Assembly (NCBI GenBank): GCA_009885995.1
Contig: VFJQ01000001.1
Span: 35,646 to 99,645 of the forward strand
DNA: 64,000 nucleotides
Source of the DNA: Verrucomicrobiota bacterium
GTDB taxonomy: Bacteria > Verrucomicrobiota > Verrucomicrobiia > Chthoniobacterales > Chthoniobacteraceae
Direction of reading: 5' to 3'
Made by a program: the position numbers and the translations under genes. Shown here piece after piece: positions 38,183 to 46,073 of this stretch. The notes below the pieces were generated by a model, which ran no database searches, was not told the origin of the DNA, and was given only the letters and a program-made list of their open reading frames with translations. Numbering within the stretch: the stretch's first letter is position 1; every line of letters starts with the position of its first letter.

Positions 38183-39256
38183 ATGACCCTGATCGCACAA
38201 AAAGAAGCCGCAGAGATCGTGAAGACCGGCGCAAAAGAGTTCCGCCAAAACAGCGAAACGCGCCTCACACCCGGCGCGAAAGACATCCTCAACGACGCTG
38301 GCGTGAAGATCGTCTTCGACGCGAGCGCCGCCCCCGCTGCTGCGGCCGCCGCATCGTCGCAAGGCTACGCACCCGTGGCCGCGCCGGCGCCTTACAGCCC
38401 GGATGACGTCCGCCTCTTCAACTCGAAGGAAGCGAACGAAATCAAAGAACAGATCTGCGACATCGGTCGCCGCATCTGGGCGCGCGAATACTGCGACGGC
38501 AACGGCGGCAACATCTCCGCTCGCCTCGCGCCGGATCGCTTCATCTGCACGCCGACCGGCGTGAGCAAAGGGTTCATGAAGCCCGACATGATGTGCATGG
38601 TCGATGGCAAGGGCACGCAACTCGGCGGCACGTGGAAGCGCTCCAGCGAGATCACCACGCACATGGCCATCTTCCACTCGACGCCGGAAGCGATGAGCGT
38701 CTGCCACGCGCATCCGTGCCACGCCGGCGCGTTCGCGATCAAGGGCATGCAACCGCCGCCACGCCTCATCCCCGAGCTGGAAGTGTTCGTCGGCACCGTC
38801 GCCTACACGCCTTACAAGACGCCGGGCTCGCCGGAAATCGCCGCGGAGATTTTCCCGCTCGCGCCGAAGCACCAGTCCATCCTCATGGGCAACCACGGCG
38901 TCATCTGCTGGGGCAAGTCGGTCGAGGACGCGTATTTCAAAATGGAGATCACCGACGCGTATTGCCGCACGGTCATTCTCGCGCAGGCCATCCCCGGCAG
39001 CGCGTCGATCCCATGCGACAAGCTGCCCGAACTGCTCAACATCAAGAGAACGCTCGGCCTGCCCGACGACCGCTACGACCTCAAGCCCGCGGGCCTGTGC
39101 GAAGTCGATCCGTGGCAGCAGATGTGCGGTTCGCACGGCTGCTCGTCGCCGGTCACGCCCTTCAATCCGATGACCAACGACAACACGAGCGACGCCGACA
39201 TCGAAGCGCTCGTGCAGAAGCTGACCGACGAAATCGTCGCAAAGCTCGGGAAATGA
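38183..39256 (+). CDS. Class II aldolase (L-fuculose/L-rhamnulose-phosphate aldolase-like) with BMC tags
   Basis: DGNGGNISARLAPDRFICTPTGVSKGFM, MAIFHSTPEAMSVCHAHPCHAGAF; extra N-terminal ~75 aa region and C-terminal helix. Confidence 0.9.
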   Translation: MTLIAQKEAAEIVKTGAKEFRQNSETRLTPGAKDILNDAGVKIVFDASAAPAAAAAASSQGYAPVAAPAPYSPDDVRLFNSKEANEIKEQICDIGRRIWAREYCDGNGGNISARLAPDRFICTPTGVSKGFMKPDMMCMVDGKGTQLGGTWKRSSEITTHMAIFHSTPEAMSVCHAHPCHAGAFAIKGMQPPPRLIPELEVFVGTVAYTPYKTPGSPEIAAEIFPLAPKHQSILMGNHGVICWGKSVEDAYFKMEITDAYCRTVILAQAIPGSASIPCDKLPELLNIKRTLGLPDDRYDLKPAGLCEVDPWQQMCGSHGCSSPVTPFNPMTNDNTSDADIEALVQKLTDEIVAKLGK

Positions 39257-39273
39257 GCACGCTGAGTTGCGTT

Positions 39274-39472
39274 TTGCCCCGGAGGGGCAGCCAGAGATTA
39301 GCCCCGGGTGAAACCCGGGGTATCCCAGGCAAGACGGATGCACCCCGGACGGGGTGCGAGGAATCACTGACACAGGCGACGTTTCCTTCCACCCCGTCCG
39401 GGGTGGATACGTTGGTGGGCGTGAACCGGGGGTGTTACCCCCGGCTAATTTCTGGCTGCCCCTCCGGGGCAA
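39274..39472. repeat. ~199 bp inverted pair of ~92-bp multi-hairpin repeat inside the BMC operon
   Basis: Left TTGCCCCGGAGGGGCAGCCAGAGATTAGCC..., reverse complement of right TTGCCCCGGAGGGGCAGCCAGAAATTAGCC...; internal hairpins CCCCGGGTGAAACCCGGGG, CCGGGGGTGTTACCCCCGG and CACCCCGGACGGGGTG. Confidence 0.85.
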
Positions 39473-39509
39473 TTCGCTCGCGCCTTTCGTGGGCCAACCC
39501 AAACTCACC

Positions 39510-40826
39510 ATGTCTTTAGTCGACCAAGTCAGACTCGCAGGCGTCGTCGGCGCGGGCGGCGGCGGATTTCCCGCGCACGTGAAGCTCGGCTCGAAAGCCG
39601 AGATCATCATCGCCAACGGCGCCGAGTGCGAACCGCTGCTGCACAAGGACGCAGCGGTGATGGAACACTACGCGGCGGATGTCGTGCGTGGCGTCGAACT
39701 CTGCATGGCTACGACCGGCGCGAGCGACGGCGTTATCGGCATCAAGGCGAAGAAAAAGAAAGCGGTCGAAGCGATCGAGGACGCCTGCCGCGGGACGCGT
39801 GTGCGCGTGCAACTCCTCGGCGACTTCTATCCCGCGGGCGACGAATACGACCTCGTCTATACCGTCACCGGGAAACTCATCCCGCCCGCCGGCCTGCCTA
39901 TCCACGTCGGCGCAATCGTCAGCAACGTCGAGACCCTCGTGAACATCGCGCAGGCCGTCGATGGCAAGCCGGTCACGCACAAGACCATCACCATCGCCGG
40001 CGCCGTCGCCGAGCCGGTGACGCTCACCGTGCCCATTGGCATTAGCTTCCGCGAATGCATCGCGGCAGCAGGTGGCGCGACTTGCGACGATCCCGTGATG
40101 GCCATCGGCGGGCTGATGATGGGTGAGACGACCGACAATCTCGACGCGCCCGTCATCAAGACGAGCACTGGGGCGATCATCCTCGCGCGCACGCATCACG
40201 TGATGGAGAAGAAGTTCAAACCCGCCAAGGTGCAGGCTTCGATCGGCAAGTCCGCGTGCGACCAGTGCCGCTACTGCACCGAGTTCTGCCCGCGCTTTCT
40301 TCTCGGCTATCAAGTGGAGCCGCACCAGGTCATGCGCACGCTCGCCTTCACCGGCACAGGCGCGGAGCGGTTCAACGAATGGGCCGCGCTCTGCTGCTCG
40401 TGCGGCCTCTGCACGCTCTACGCCTGCCCGGAAGAGCTGTATCCGAAGGAAGCCTGCGACGACTCGAAAGCCATCCTGCGGAAGCAGAACTTCAAGTGGA
40501 CCGGAAAGACCGACATCAAAGTCCATCCGATGCGCGATGGCCGACACGTGCCGATCAAGACGCTGATGAAGAAGATGCACGTCGAGCAATACGACAACCC
40601 CGCGCCACTTCGCGCCGGCATCGTCGAGACGCGGCAGCTCGTCCTCCCGCTCAAGCAAAGCGCCGGCGGCCCGACCATCCCGCTCGTGAAGGTCGGCGAC
40701 ACCGTGAAAGCCGGCCAGCCCATCTCCGAGCCCGCGCCGAACGCCCTTGGCGCCATCATCCACGCGCCCTTCGCCGCCAAGGTCACCGCCCTCGCGGACG
40801 ACCGCATCACCTTGACCAAGTCATGA
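39510..40826 (+). CDS. PduS-like RnfC-family Fe-S/flavin electron-transfer protein
   Basis: VRLAGVVGAGGGGFPAHVKLGSKAEIIIANGAECEPLLHKD; 4Fe-4S motifs CDQCRYCTEFCP and CCSCGLCTLYACP. Track start 39354 is an artefact of the repeat. Confidence 0.9.
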   Translation: MSLVDQVRLAGVVGAGGGGFPAHVKLGSKAEIIIANGAECEPLLHKDAAVMEHYAADVVRGVELCMATTGASDGVIGIKAKKKKAVEAIEDACRGTRVRVQLLGDFYPAGDEYDLVYTVTGKLIPPAGLPIHVGAIVSNVETLVNIAQAVDGKPVTHKTITIAGAVAEPVTLTVPIGISFRECIAAAGGATCDDPVMAIGGLMMGETTDNLDAPVIKTSTGAIILARTHHVMEKKFKPAKVQASIGKSACDQCRYCTEFCPRFLLGYQVEPHQVMRTLAFTGTGAERFNEWAALCCSCGLCTLYACPEELYPKEACDDSKAILRKQNFKWTGKTDIKVHPMRDGRHVPIKTLMKKMHVEQYDNPAPLRAGIVETRQLVLPLKQSAGGPTIPLVKVGDTVKAGQPISEPAPNALGAIIHAPFAAKVTALADDRITLTKS

Positions 40827-41374
40827 AAGAAAAGTCCGTAGGCCTCATCGAACTCTCCAGCATCGCCGCCGGTTTCTCCGTCGCCGATTCCGCGCTGAAG
40901 GCGGGCAACGTGAAGCTGATGCTCTCGCGCTCCATCTGCTCGGGCAAATACATGATCCTCATCGCCGGCGACACCGCGAGCGTCGAGGCCGCCATCGCCA
41001 CCGGCAATGAAACCGCCGGCGGTTGCCTCATCGACCACATCGTCATCGCGAACCTGCACCCCGACGTGCTCAGCGCGATCGGCCGCACCTCGCCCGTCGA
41101 GCCCACCGGCGCGCTCGGCATCTTCGAGAGCTTCAATGTCGCCACGCTCATCAAAGCCGCCGACGCCGCCGCGAAGGCCGCCGACGTGCAACTCCTCGAA
41201 GTCCGCCTCGCCATGGCCCTCGGCGGAAAAGCCTTCTGCACCCTCACCGGCGACGTGAGCTCAGTCCAGGCCGCCGTCGCCGCCGGCCGCGCCGTCATCG
41301 CCGAAGCCGGCGTCCTCGTGAACGCCGTCGTGATCCCGCGTCCGCACCCGGACGTGTATCGCGAGGTGATCTGA
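40823..41374 (+). CDS. PduT-like BMC-T trimeric shell protein
   Basis: Two tandem BMC domains (SVGLIELSSIAAGFSVADSALKAGNV; GALGIFESFNVATLIKAADAAAKAADV); conserved Cys in LSRSICSGKYMIL aligns with the PduT Fe-S cysteine region. Confidence 0.9.
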   Translation: MKEKSVGLIELSSIAAGFSVADSALKAGNVKLMLSRSICSGKYMILIAGDTASVEAAIATGNETAGGCLIDHIVIANLHPDVLSAIGRTSPVEPTGALGIFESFNVATLIKAADAAAKAADVQLLEVRLAMALGGKAFCTLTGDVSSVQAAVAAGRAVIAEAGVLVNAVVIPRPHPDVYREVI

Positions 41375-41507
41375 GTTTCGGAGCCGGAACGGTGCGCACG
41401 TCGCGAATTGCTTCCGTTGACGAAGCCTCGGCACCTTTTTCAGGGCCAAGTGAATGGTTGCACGAGGTGCTTTTGAGGAAAGGGAAGCGTGTTAGAATCC
41501 GCGCCAC

Positions 41508-42974
41508 ATGATTACCCGGATCCAAATCGACGGATTCAAGAACCTGCGAAACGTTGATATTCGCCTTGATGCGTTCACGTGTGTCGCGGGCGGGAATGGT
41601 GTCGGGAAATCAAACCTGTTCGACGCCATCCGTTTTCTGAGTGCGCTGGCGGACGAGAAGAAGCTCGACGAAGCAGCCCGCACGGTTCGCGACGAGAATG
41701 ACAGAAGCGCAGACGCGAAAGCGATTTTCTTCCAGACGCCGAGCGGCAAGCTCTGCAAGGCGAGTTTCACAGTGGACATGGTGATTCCGGTCGAAGCGAG
41801 CGACGACCTCGGCCAAGCGGCGAAGGGCAAGACCACATTCGTCCGCTACGAATTGGAAGTCAGACACCGCGAGACTCTCGATGAGCGCCAGCAATACGGA
41901 GAGATTCAAATCCTGCGTGAGTCACTGATGCCGCTGCCCATTAGCAAGGCGTTCTCGGCGCTCGGATTCGTCCACTCCCCAGCATGGCGTCAGTCGGTCA
42001 TCACAGGTCGCCGCACCGTCCCGTTCATCTCGACTGCGGCAAAGGGCGATGAAATCATCATCAAAGTTCATCAAGACGGCGAAGGCAGGCGTGGATTGGG
42101 GCGGGCCTACGAACGTCCGGCGCGCAAGTTGCCACGAACGGTGCTTTCGTCGGCTGCAGCGGACAACCCCACGATGATGTGCGTGAAAGCCGAGATGCGT
42201 TCGTGGGAACTTCTCCAACTCGAACCTTCGGCAATGCGGCGGGCCGATTCGCGGAGCCAAGAACCCATCATGGACTCAAACGGAGCGCACTTGCCGGCCA
42301 CGCTGAACCGTCTCGCGGGGCGCGGGACAAAGGACAAACTCGCAGCAAACTTGTATCAGGAAATCGGCAACCGGCTTGCCGAGTTGCTGGGCGATGTGCG
42401 CCAAATCGAAGTCGAGGACAACGAACGAACGGACACGCTCACCATTTTCGCGGTCGGGAAGGACGGAACCCGGATTCCCGCGCGCTCGCTGTCCGACGGC
42501 ACGTTGCGCTTCCTCGCGCTGCTGGTGAAGGAACTCGACACGCAAAGCCGTGGAGTCATCTGCCTCGAAGAGCCGGAGAACGGCATCCATCCACAGCGAA
42601 TCCCGGCAATGCTCAAGCTGCTCCGCGATATCGCCGCCGACACCACTTCGCCAAGCGATGACGACAACCCGCTCCGACAGGTCATCTTCAACACTCACTC
42701 GCCATCCATCGTCCAACAGCTCGAATCGGACTCTCTTCTCATCGCCGAAAGCGCGCCGTTTCTCTGCGAAGGCAAGCAAGTGGCCACGGTTCGTTTTGGA
42801 TGCCTGCGGAACTCATGGAGATCAAAGTTGCCCGAGCGCCCACACGTCGCGTCACTTTCCAAGCTGCTCGCCTACCTCCGCCCGTCGTCTGCCGCTGTGA
42901 ACGGCGATACCCCGCGTAAACCACGGCTCATTGACAGCGAAGAAACCAAACAGTTCTTGCTCAAACTCGCGTAG
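41508..42974 (+). CDS. AAA family ATPase (AAA_21 / RecF-SMC-like), candidate defence protein
   Basis: MITRIQIDGFKNLRNVDIRL, Walker A GGNGVGKSNLFDAIRFL, Walker B VICLEEPENGIHPQRI, FNTHSPSIVQQL; no C-terminal TOPRIM. Confidence 0.85.
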   Translation: MITRIQIDGFKNLRNVDIRLDAFTCVAGGNGVGKSNLFDAIRFLSALADEKKLDEAARTVRDENDRSADAKAIFFQTPSGKLCKASFTVDMVIPVEASDDLGQAAKGKTTFVRYELEVRHRETLDERQQYGEIQILRESLMPLPISKAFSALGFVHSPAWRQSVITGRRTVPFISTAAKGDEIIIKVHQDGEGRRGLGRAYERPARKLPRTVLSSAAADNPTMMCVKAEMRSWELLQLEPSAMRRADSRSQEPIMDSNGAHLPATLNRLAGRGTKDKLAANLYQEIGNRLAELLGDVRQIEVEDNERTDTLTIFAVGKDGTRIPARSLSDGTLRFLALLVKELDTQSRGVICLEEPENGIHPQRIPAMLKLLRDIAADTTSPSDDDNPLRQVIFNTHSPSIVQQLESDSLLIAESAPFLCEGKQVATVRFGCLRNSWRSKLPERPHVASLSKLLAYLRPSSAAVNGDTPRKPRLIDSEETKQFLLKLA

Positions 42975-42980
42975 CAGCAA

Positions 42981-43604
42981 ATGCGGCACATCCAGTTCAC
43001 GCTTTTCGCCGACGGCCCCACTGACTGCGCTCTTCTTCCGATTCTCGACTGGCTCATACGCGAAACACACGGGCCGGAAACAGTCGCACACGAGTTCTTG
43101 TCTAAACCCGAGTTGCGTTCCGACTTGAGTTTTCCCGACAGACTTCAAACCGCGCTGGAGCTTGCGCCGTGCGATGTGCTTTTCGTTCACCGCGACGCAG
43201 AGAAGCAGGACCCTCAGCTTCGCTACGAAGAAATCACCGCCGCCGTCACCGCGCTCCAATTGCCGGGAACGAAAATCCCCCACGTGTGCATCGTCCCGAT
43301 TCGGATGACGGAGGCTTGGCTTCTCACCGACGAGGGAGCCATCCGGAAAGCGGCAGGTCGGCCGAATAGCACTGATCCTCTCGTTCTGCCAAAGCTGACT
43401 CGGCTTGAAAGTTTACCCGACCCAAAGGCGACGCTGCATCAGCTCCTGCGCGAAGCGTCAGGGAAGAAAGGGAGACGTCTGGCGTCATTCGATGTGCGCG
43501 ATGCGGCAGCATTGGTTTCCGACTGCACTCCTTCGTTTGCCCCCTTGCGTCAGTTGGGCGCGTTTGCGCGGCTGGAGGCCGACTTGCGGAAGCTGTCGCT
43601 ATAA
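42981..43604 (+). CDS. DUF4276-like protein (possible TOPRIM-fold effector)
   Basis: MRHIQFTLFADGPTDCALLPILDWLIRE, CDVLFVHRDAEKQD, CIVPIRMTEAWLLTDE; 6 bp downstream of AAA gene. Confidence 0.7.
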   Translation: MRHIQFTLFADGPTDCALLPILDWLIRETHGPETVAHEFLSKPELRSDLSFPDRLQTALELAPCDVLFVHRDAEKQDPQLRYEEITAAVTALQLPGTKIPHVCIVPIRMTEAWLLTDEGAIRKAAGRPNSTDPLVLPKLTRLESLPDPKATLHQLLREASGKKGRRLASFDVRDAAALVSDCTPSFAPLRQLGAFARLEADLRKLSL

Positions 43605-43656
43605 GGCAAGCCCGCAACTGCTCGCGTCATGGGAACCGCTGAACTATGCAGACGGG

Positions 43657-46056
43657 ATGAGCCCGCAGACTGACCTCGCCGCCCAACTCGCCACCGCTCG
43701 CGCGGAGTGTGCGAGCCTGGCGGAGGAGAATCGGCGGTTGCGGCAGCGGCATGGCGAAGGGGAAGCGCCAGCGCAGGCCGTGCAGCACGACGCGAAGCTT
43801 GCCGTCACTCACCACTCGGCGCCAGCGGAGAAGGTCGCGCTTTTCCGCGCGCTGTTCCGAGGGCGGGAGGATGTGTTTGCGGTGCGGTGGGAGAATCACG
43901 GCAAGGTGGGATACTCGCCGGCGTGCATCCGCGACTGGAACGTGCGCGATGCGGACGGGAAGCCGAAGCGCACGCTCATCCCACTCACGGACGATGCGAT
44001 CTTCGACCACCTCGCCGGGCGGCATGTCGCCGGCGTGTATCCGCTGCAGCACGATGAGACGTGCTGGTTCCTCGCTGCGGATTTCGACAAGGCCGCGTGG
44101 CAGGACGACGCGGCGGCGTTCCTCGCGGCGTGCGACGAGTGGAGCGTGCCGGCGGCGCTGGAGCGGTCGCGCTCCGGCAAGGGCGCGCACGTTTGGATGT
44201 TCTTTGCCGAGCCGGTCGCAGCGTCGATCGCGCGCAAACTCGGCTCCGCGCTGCTCACGCGCGCGATGGAGCGCCGGCACCAACTCGGCCTCGATTCCTA
44301 CGACCGCCTTTTCCCGAATCAGGACACGATGCCGAAGGGCGGCTTCGGCAACCTCATCGCGCTTCCGCTCCAGCACGCCGCGCGTGAACAAGGCAACAGC
44401 GTCTTCGTGGACGCCGCGTTCGCGCCGCACGCGGACCAGTGGGCGTTTCTTTCGTCGGTGAAAAGAACGCCGCCTGCACAGCTCGAATCGCTCGTGCGCG
44501 AAGCCGAACGCACGGGCCGTGTCATCGGTCTGCGCCTGCCGCTCGACGACGACGACGCCGCCGAGCCGTGGAAGCTCGCGCCTTCGCGCACGCGGAAGGA
44601 GCCACCGATCACCGAGCCGCTGCCCGCGAGCGTCGGCGTCGTCCGCGCGAATCTCGTCTTCATCGAAAAGACGGGGTTGCCCTCCGCGATGCTGAACCGC
44701 CTTCTGCGGCTCGCTGCGTTTCAGAATCCCGAGTTCTACCGCGCTCAGGCCATGCGGCTCTCCACGTTTGGAAAGCCGCGCGTCATTCGCTGCGGCGAGG
44801 AATTTCCGCTCCACATCGCTCTCCCGCGCGGCTGCCTCGATGACGTGCTCTCGCTGCTGAAGGCGCACAGGATCACGGCGAAAGTGCGCGACGAGCGTTT
44901 CGCGGGCACGCCGATCAGCGCAGCGTTTCGTGGCGAACTCCGCCCGGAACAACTCCGCGCCGCCGACGCGCTGCTCGCGCACGACGACGGCGTGCTCTCC
45001 GCCACGACCGCCTTCGGCAAAACGGTGGTCGCCGCGCACATCATCGCTGGTCGCGGGGTGAACACGCTCGTGCTCGTCCATCGCCGGCAGCTCATGGACC
45101 AGTGGCGCGAACGGCTCGCCACTTTCCTCGACCTCCCGCCCACGGACATCGGCCAAATCGGCGGCGGCAAAACGAAACGCACCGGCATCGTGGATGTCGC
45201 CGTCATCCAGAGCCTCGTGCGCAAAGGCGCGGTGAAGGACTTCGTTGCCGAATACGGCCATGTCGTCGTGGACGAATGTCATCACCTGTCCGCGTTCAGC
45301 TTCGAGCAAGTCATGCGTGCGGCGAAGGCGCGCCACATTCTCGGCCTCACCGCAACGCCGTTTCGCAAAGACGGCCATCACCCGATCATCTTCATGCAGT
45401 GCGGTCCCGTGCGGCACGTCGTGGACGCCCGCGTGCAGGCGGCAGCGAGGCCTTTCCGCCACATCGTCCTCCCGCGCGCGACCACCTTTCATGCACCGCC
45501 GGACGCGGTGGAGATTCACCAATTCTATGCCGCGCTCGCCGCTGATCCGCGCCGCAACGATTTCATCATCGCCGACGTGCTCGCCGCCGTCCGCGAAGGC
45601 CGCAGTCCGCTCGTCCTCACCGAACGCACCGCGCATCTCGACGAGCTCGCTGCCCGGCTTCACTGCGAAGTGCCGCACATTATTACTCTGCGCGGAGGCA
45701 TGGGCGAAAAGCAGCGTCGCGCGCTCGCCGACACACTCGCCGCGATCCCCGCCGACGCCTCGCGCGTGCTGCTCGCCACGGGGCGCTACATCGGCGAGGG
45801 CTTCGACGACGCGCGCCTCGACACGCTCTTTCTCGCCATGCCCGTCTCATGGCGCGGCACGCTCGCGCAATACGCCGGTCGCCTCCACCGCCTGCGCGAC
45901 AGCAAACGCGAAGTTCGCATCCTCGACTACGTGGACGGCGCCGTCCCGCTTTTCAACGCGATGTTCGACAAGCGCCGCAAAGGCTACGCGGCCATCGGCT
46001 ACGACGTGGTGATCGATGAAGCGCAGACTTGCCCCACCGCGGCGGCGCGCGGTTGA
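43657..46056 (+). CDS. TOTE-type archaeo-eukaryotic primase fused to DEAD/DEAH helicase
   Basis: LFRALFRGREDVFAVRWENHGKVGYSPAC...CWFLAADFDKAAWQDDAAAFL...ERSRSGKGAHVWMFF...SYDRLFPNQDTMPKGGFGNLIALPLQ; helicase VVVDECHHLSAFSFEQV, LGLTATPFRKDG. Confidence 0.88.
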   Translation: MSPQTDLAAQLATARAECASLAEENRRLRQRHGEGEAPAQAVQHDAKLAVTHHSAPAEKVALFRALFRGREDVFAVRWENHGKVGYSPACIRDWNVRDADGKPKRTLIPLTDDAIFDHLAGRHVAGVYPLQHDETCWFLAADFDKAAWQDDAAAFLAACDEWSVPAALERSRSGKGAHVWMFFAEPVAASIARKLGSALLTRAMERRHQLGLDSYDRLFPNQDTMPKGGFGNLIALPLQHAAREQGNSVFVDAAFAPHADQWAFLSSVKRTPPAQLESLVREAERTGRVIGLRLPLDDDDAAEPWKLAPSRTRKEPPITEPLPASVGVVRANLVFIEKTGLPSAMLNRLLRLAAFQNPEFYRAQAMRLSTFGKPRVIRCGEEFPLHIALPRGCLDDVLSLLKAHRITAKVRDERFAGTPISAAFRGELRPEQLRAADALLAHDDGVLSATTAFGKTVVAAHIIAGRGVNTLVLVHRRQLMDQWRERLATFLDLPPTDIGQIGGGKTKRTGIVDVAVIQSLVRKGAVKDFVAEYGHVVVDECHHLSAFSFEQVMRAAKARHILGLTATPFRKDGHHPIIFMQCGPVRHVVDARVQAAARPFRHIVLPRATTFHAPPDAVEIHQFYAALAADPRRNDFIIADVLAAVREGRSPLVLTERTAHLDELAARLHCEVPHIITLRGGMGEKQRRALADTLAAIPADASRVLLATGRYIGEGFDDARLDTLFLAMPVSWRGTLAQYAGRLHRLRDSKREVRILDYVDGAVPLFNAMFDKRRKGYAAIGYDVVIDEAQTCPTAAARG

Positions 46057-46073
46057 GTCAGTGCATGGCTGTC

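Noticed and set aside
39354-39509. N-terminal extension of the PduS-like ORF (MRGITDTGDVSFHPVRGGYVGGREPGV...)
   Set aside because: Translation of the palindromic repeat; conserved protein starts at ATG 39510.
39262-39519. Possible CRISPR-like array in the aldolase-pduS gap
   Set aside because: Only two inverted copies, no direct repeats with spacers; an inverted pair of structured repeats.
43627-45678. 683-aa minus-strand ORF
   Set aside because: Antisense to the TOTE primase-helicase; composition artefact.
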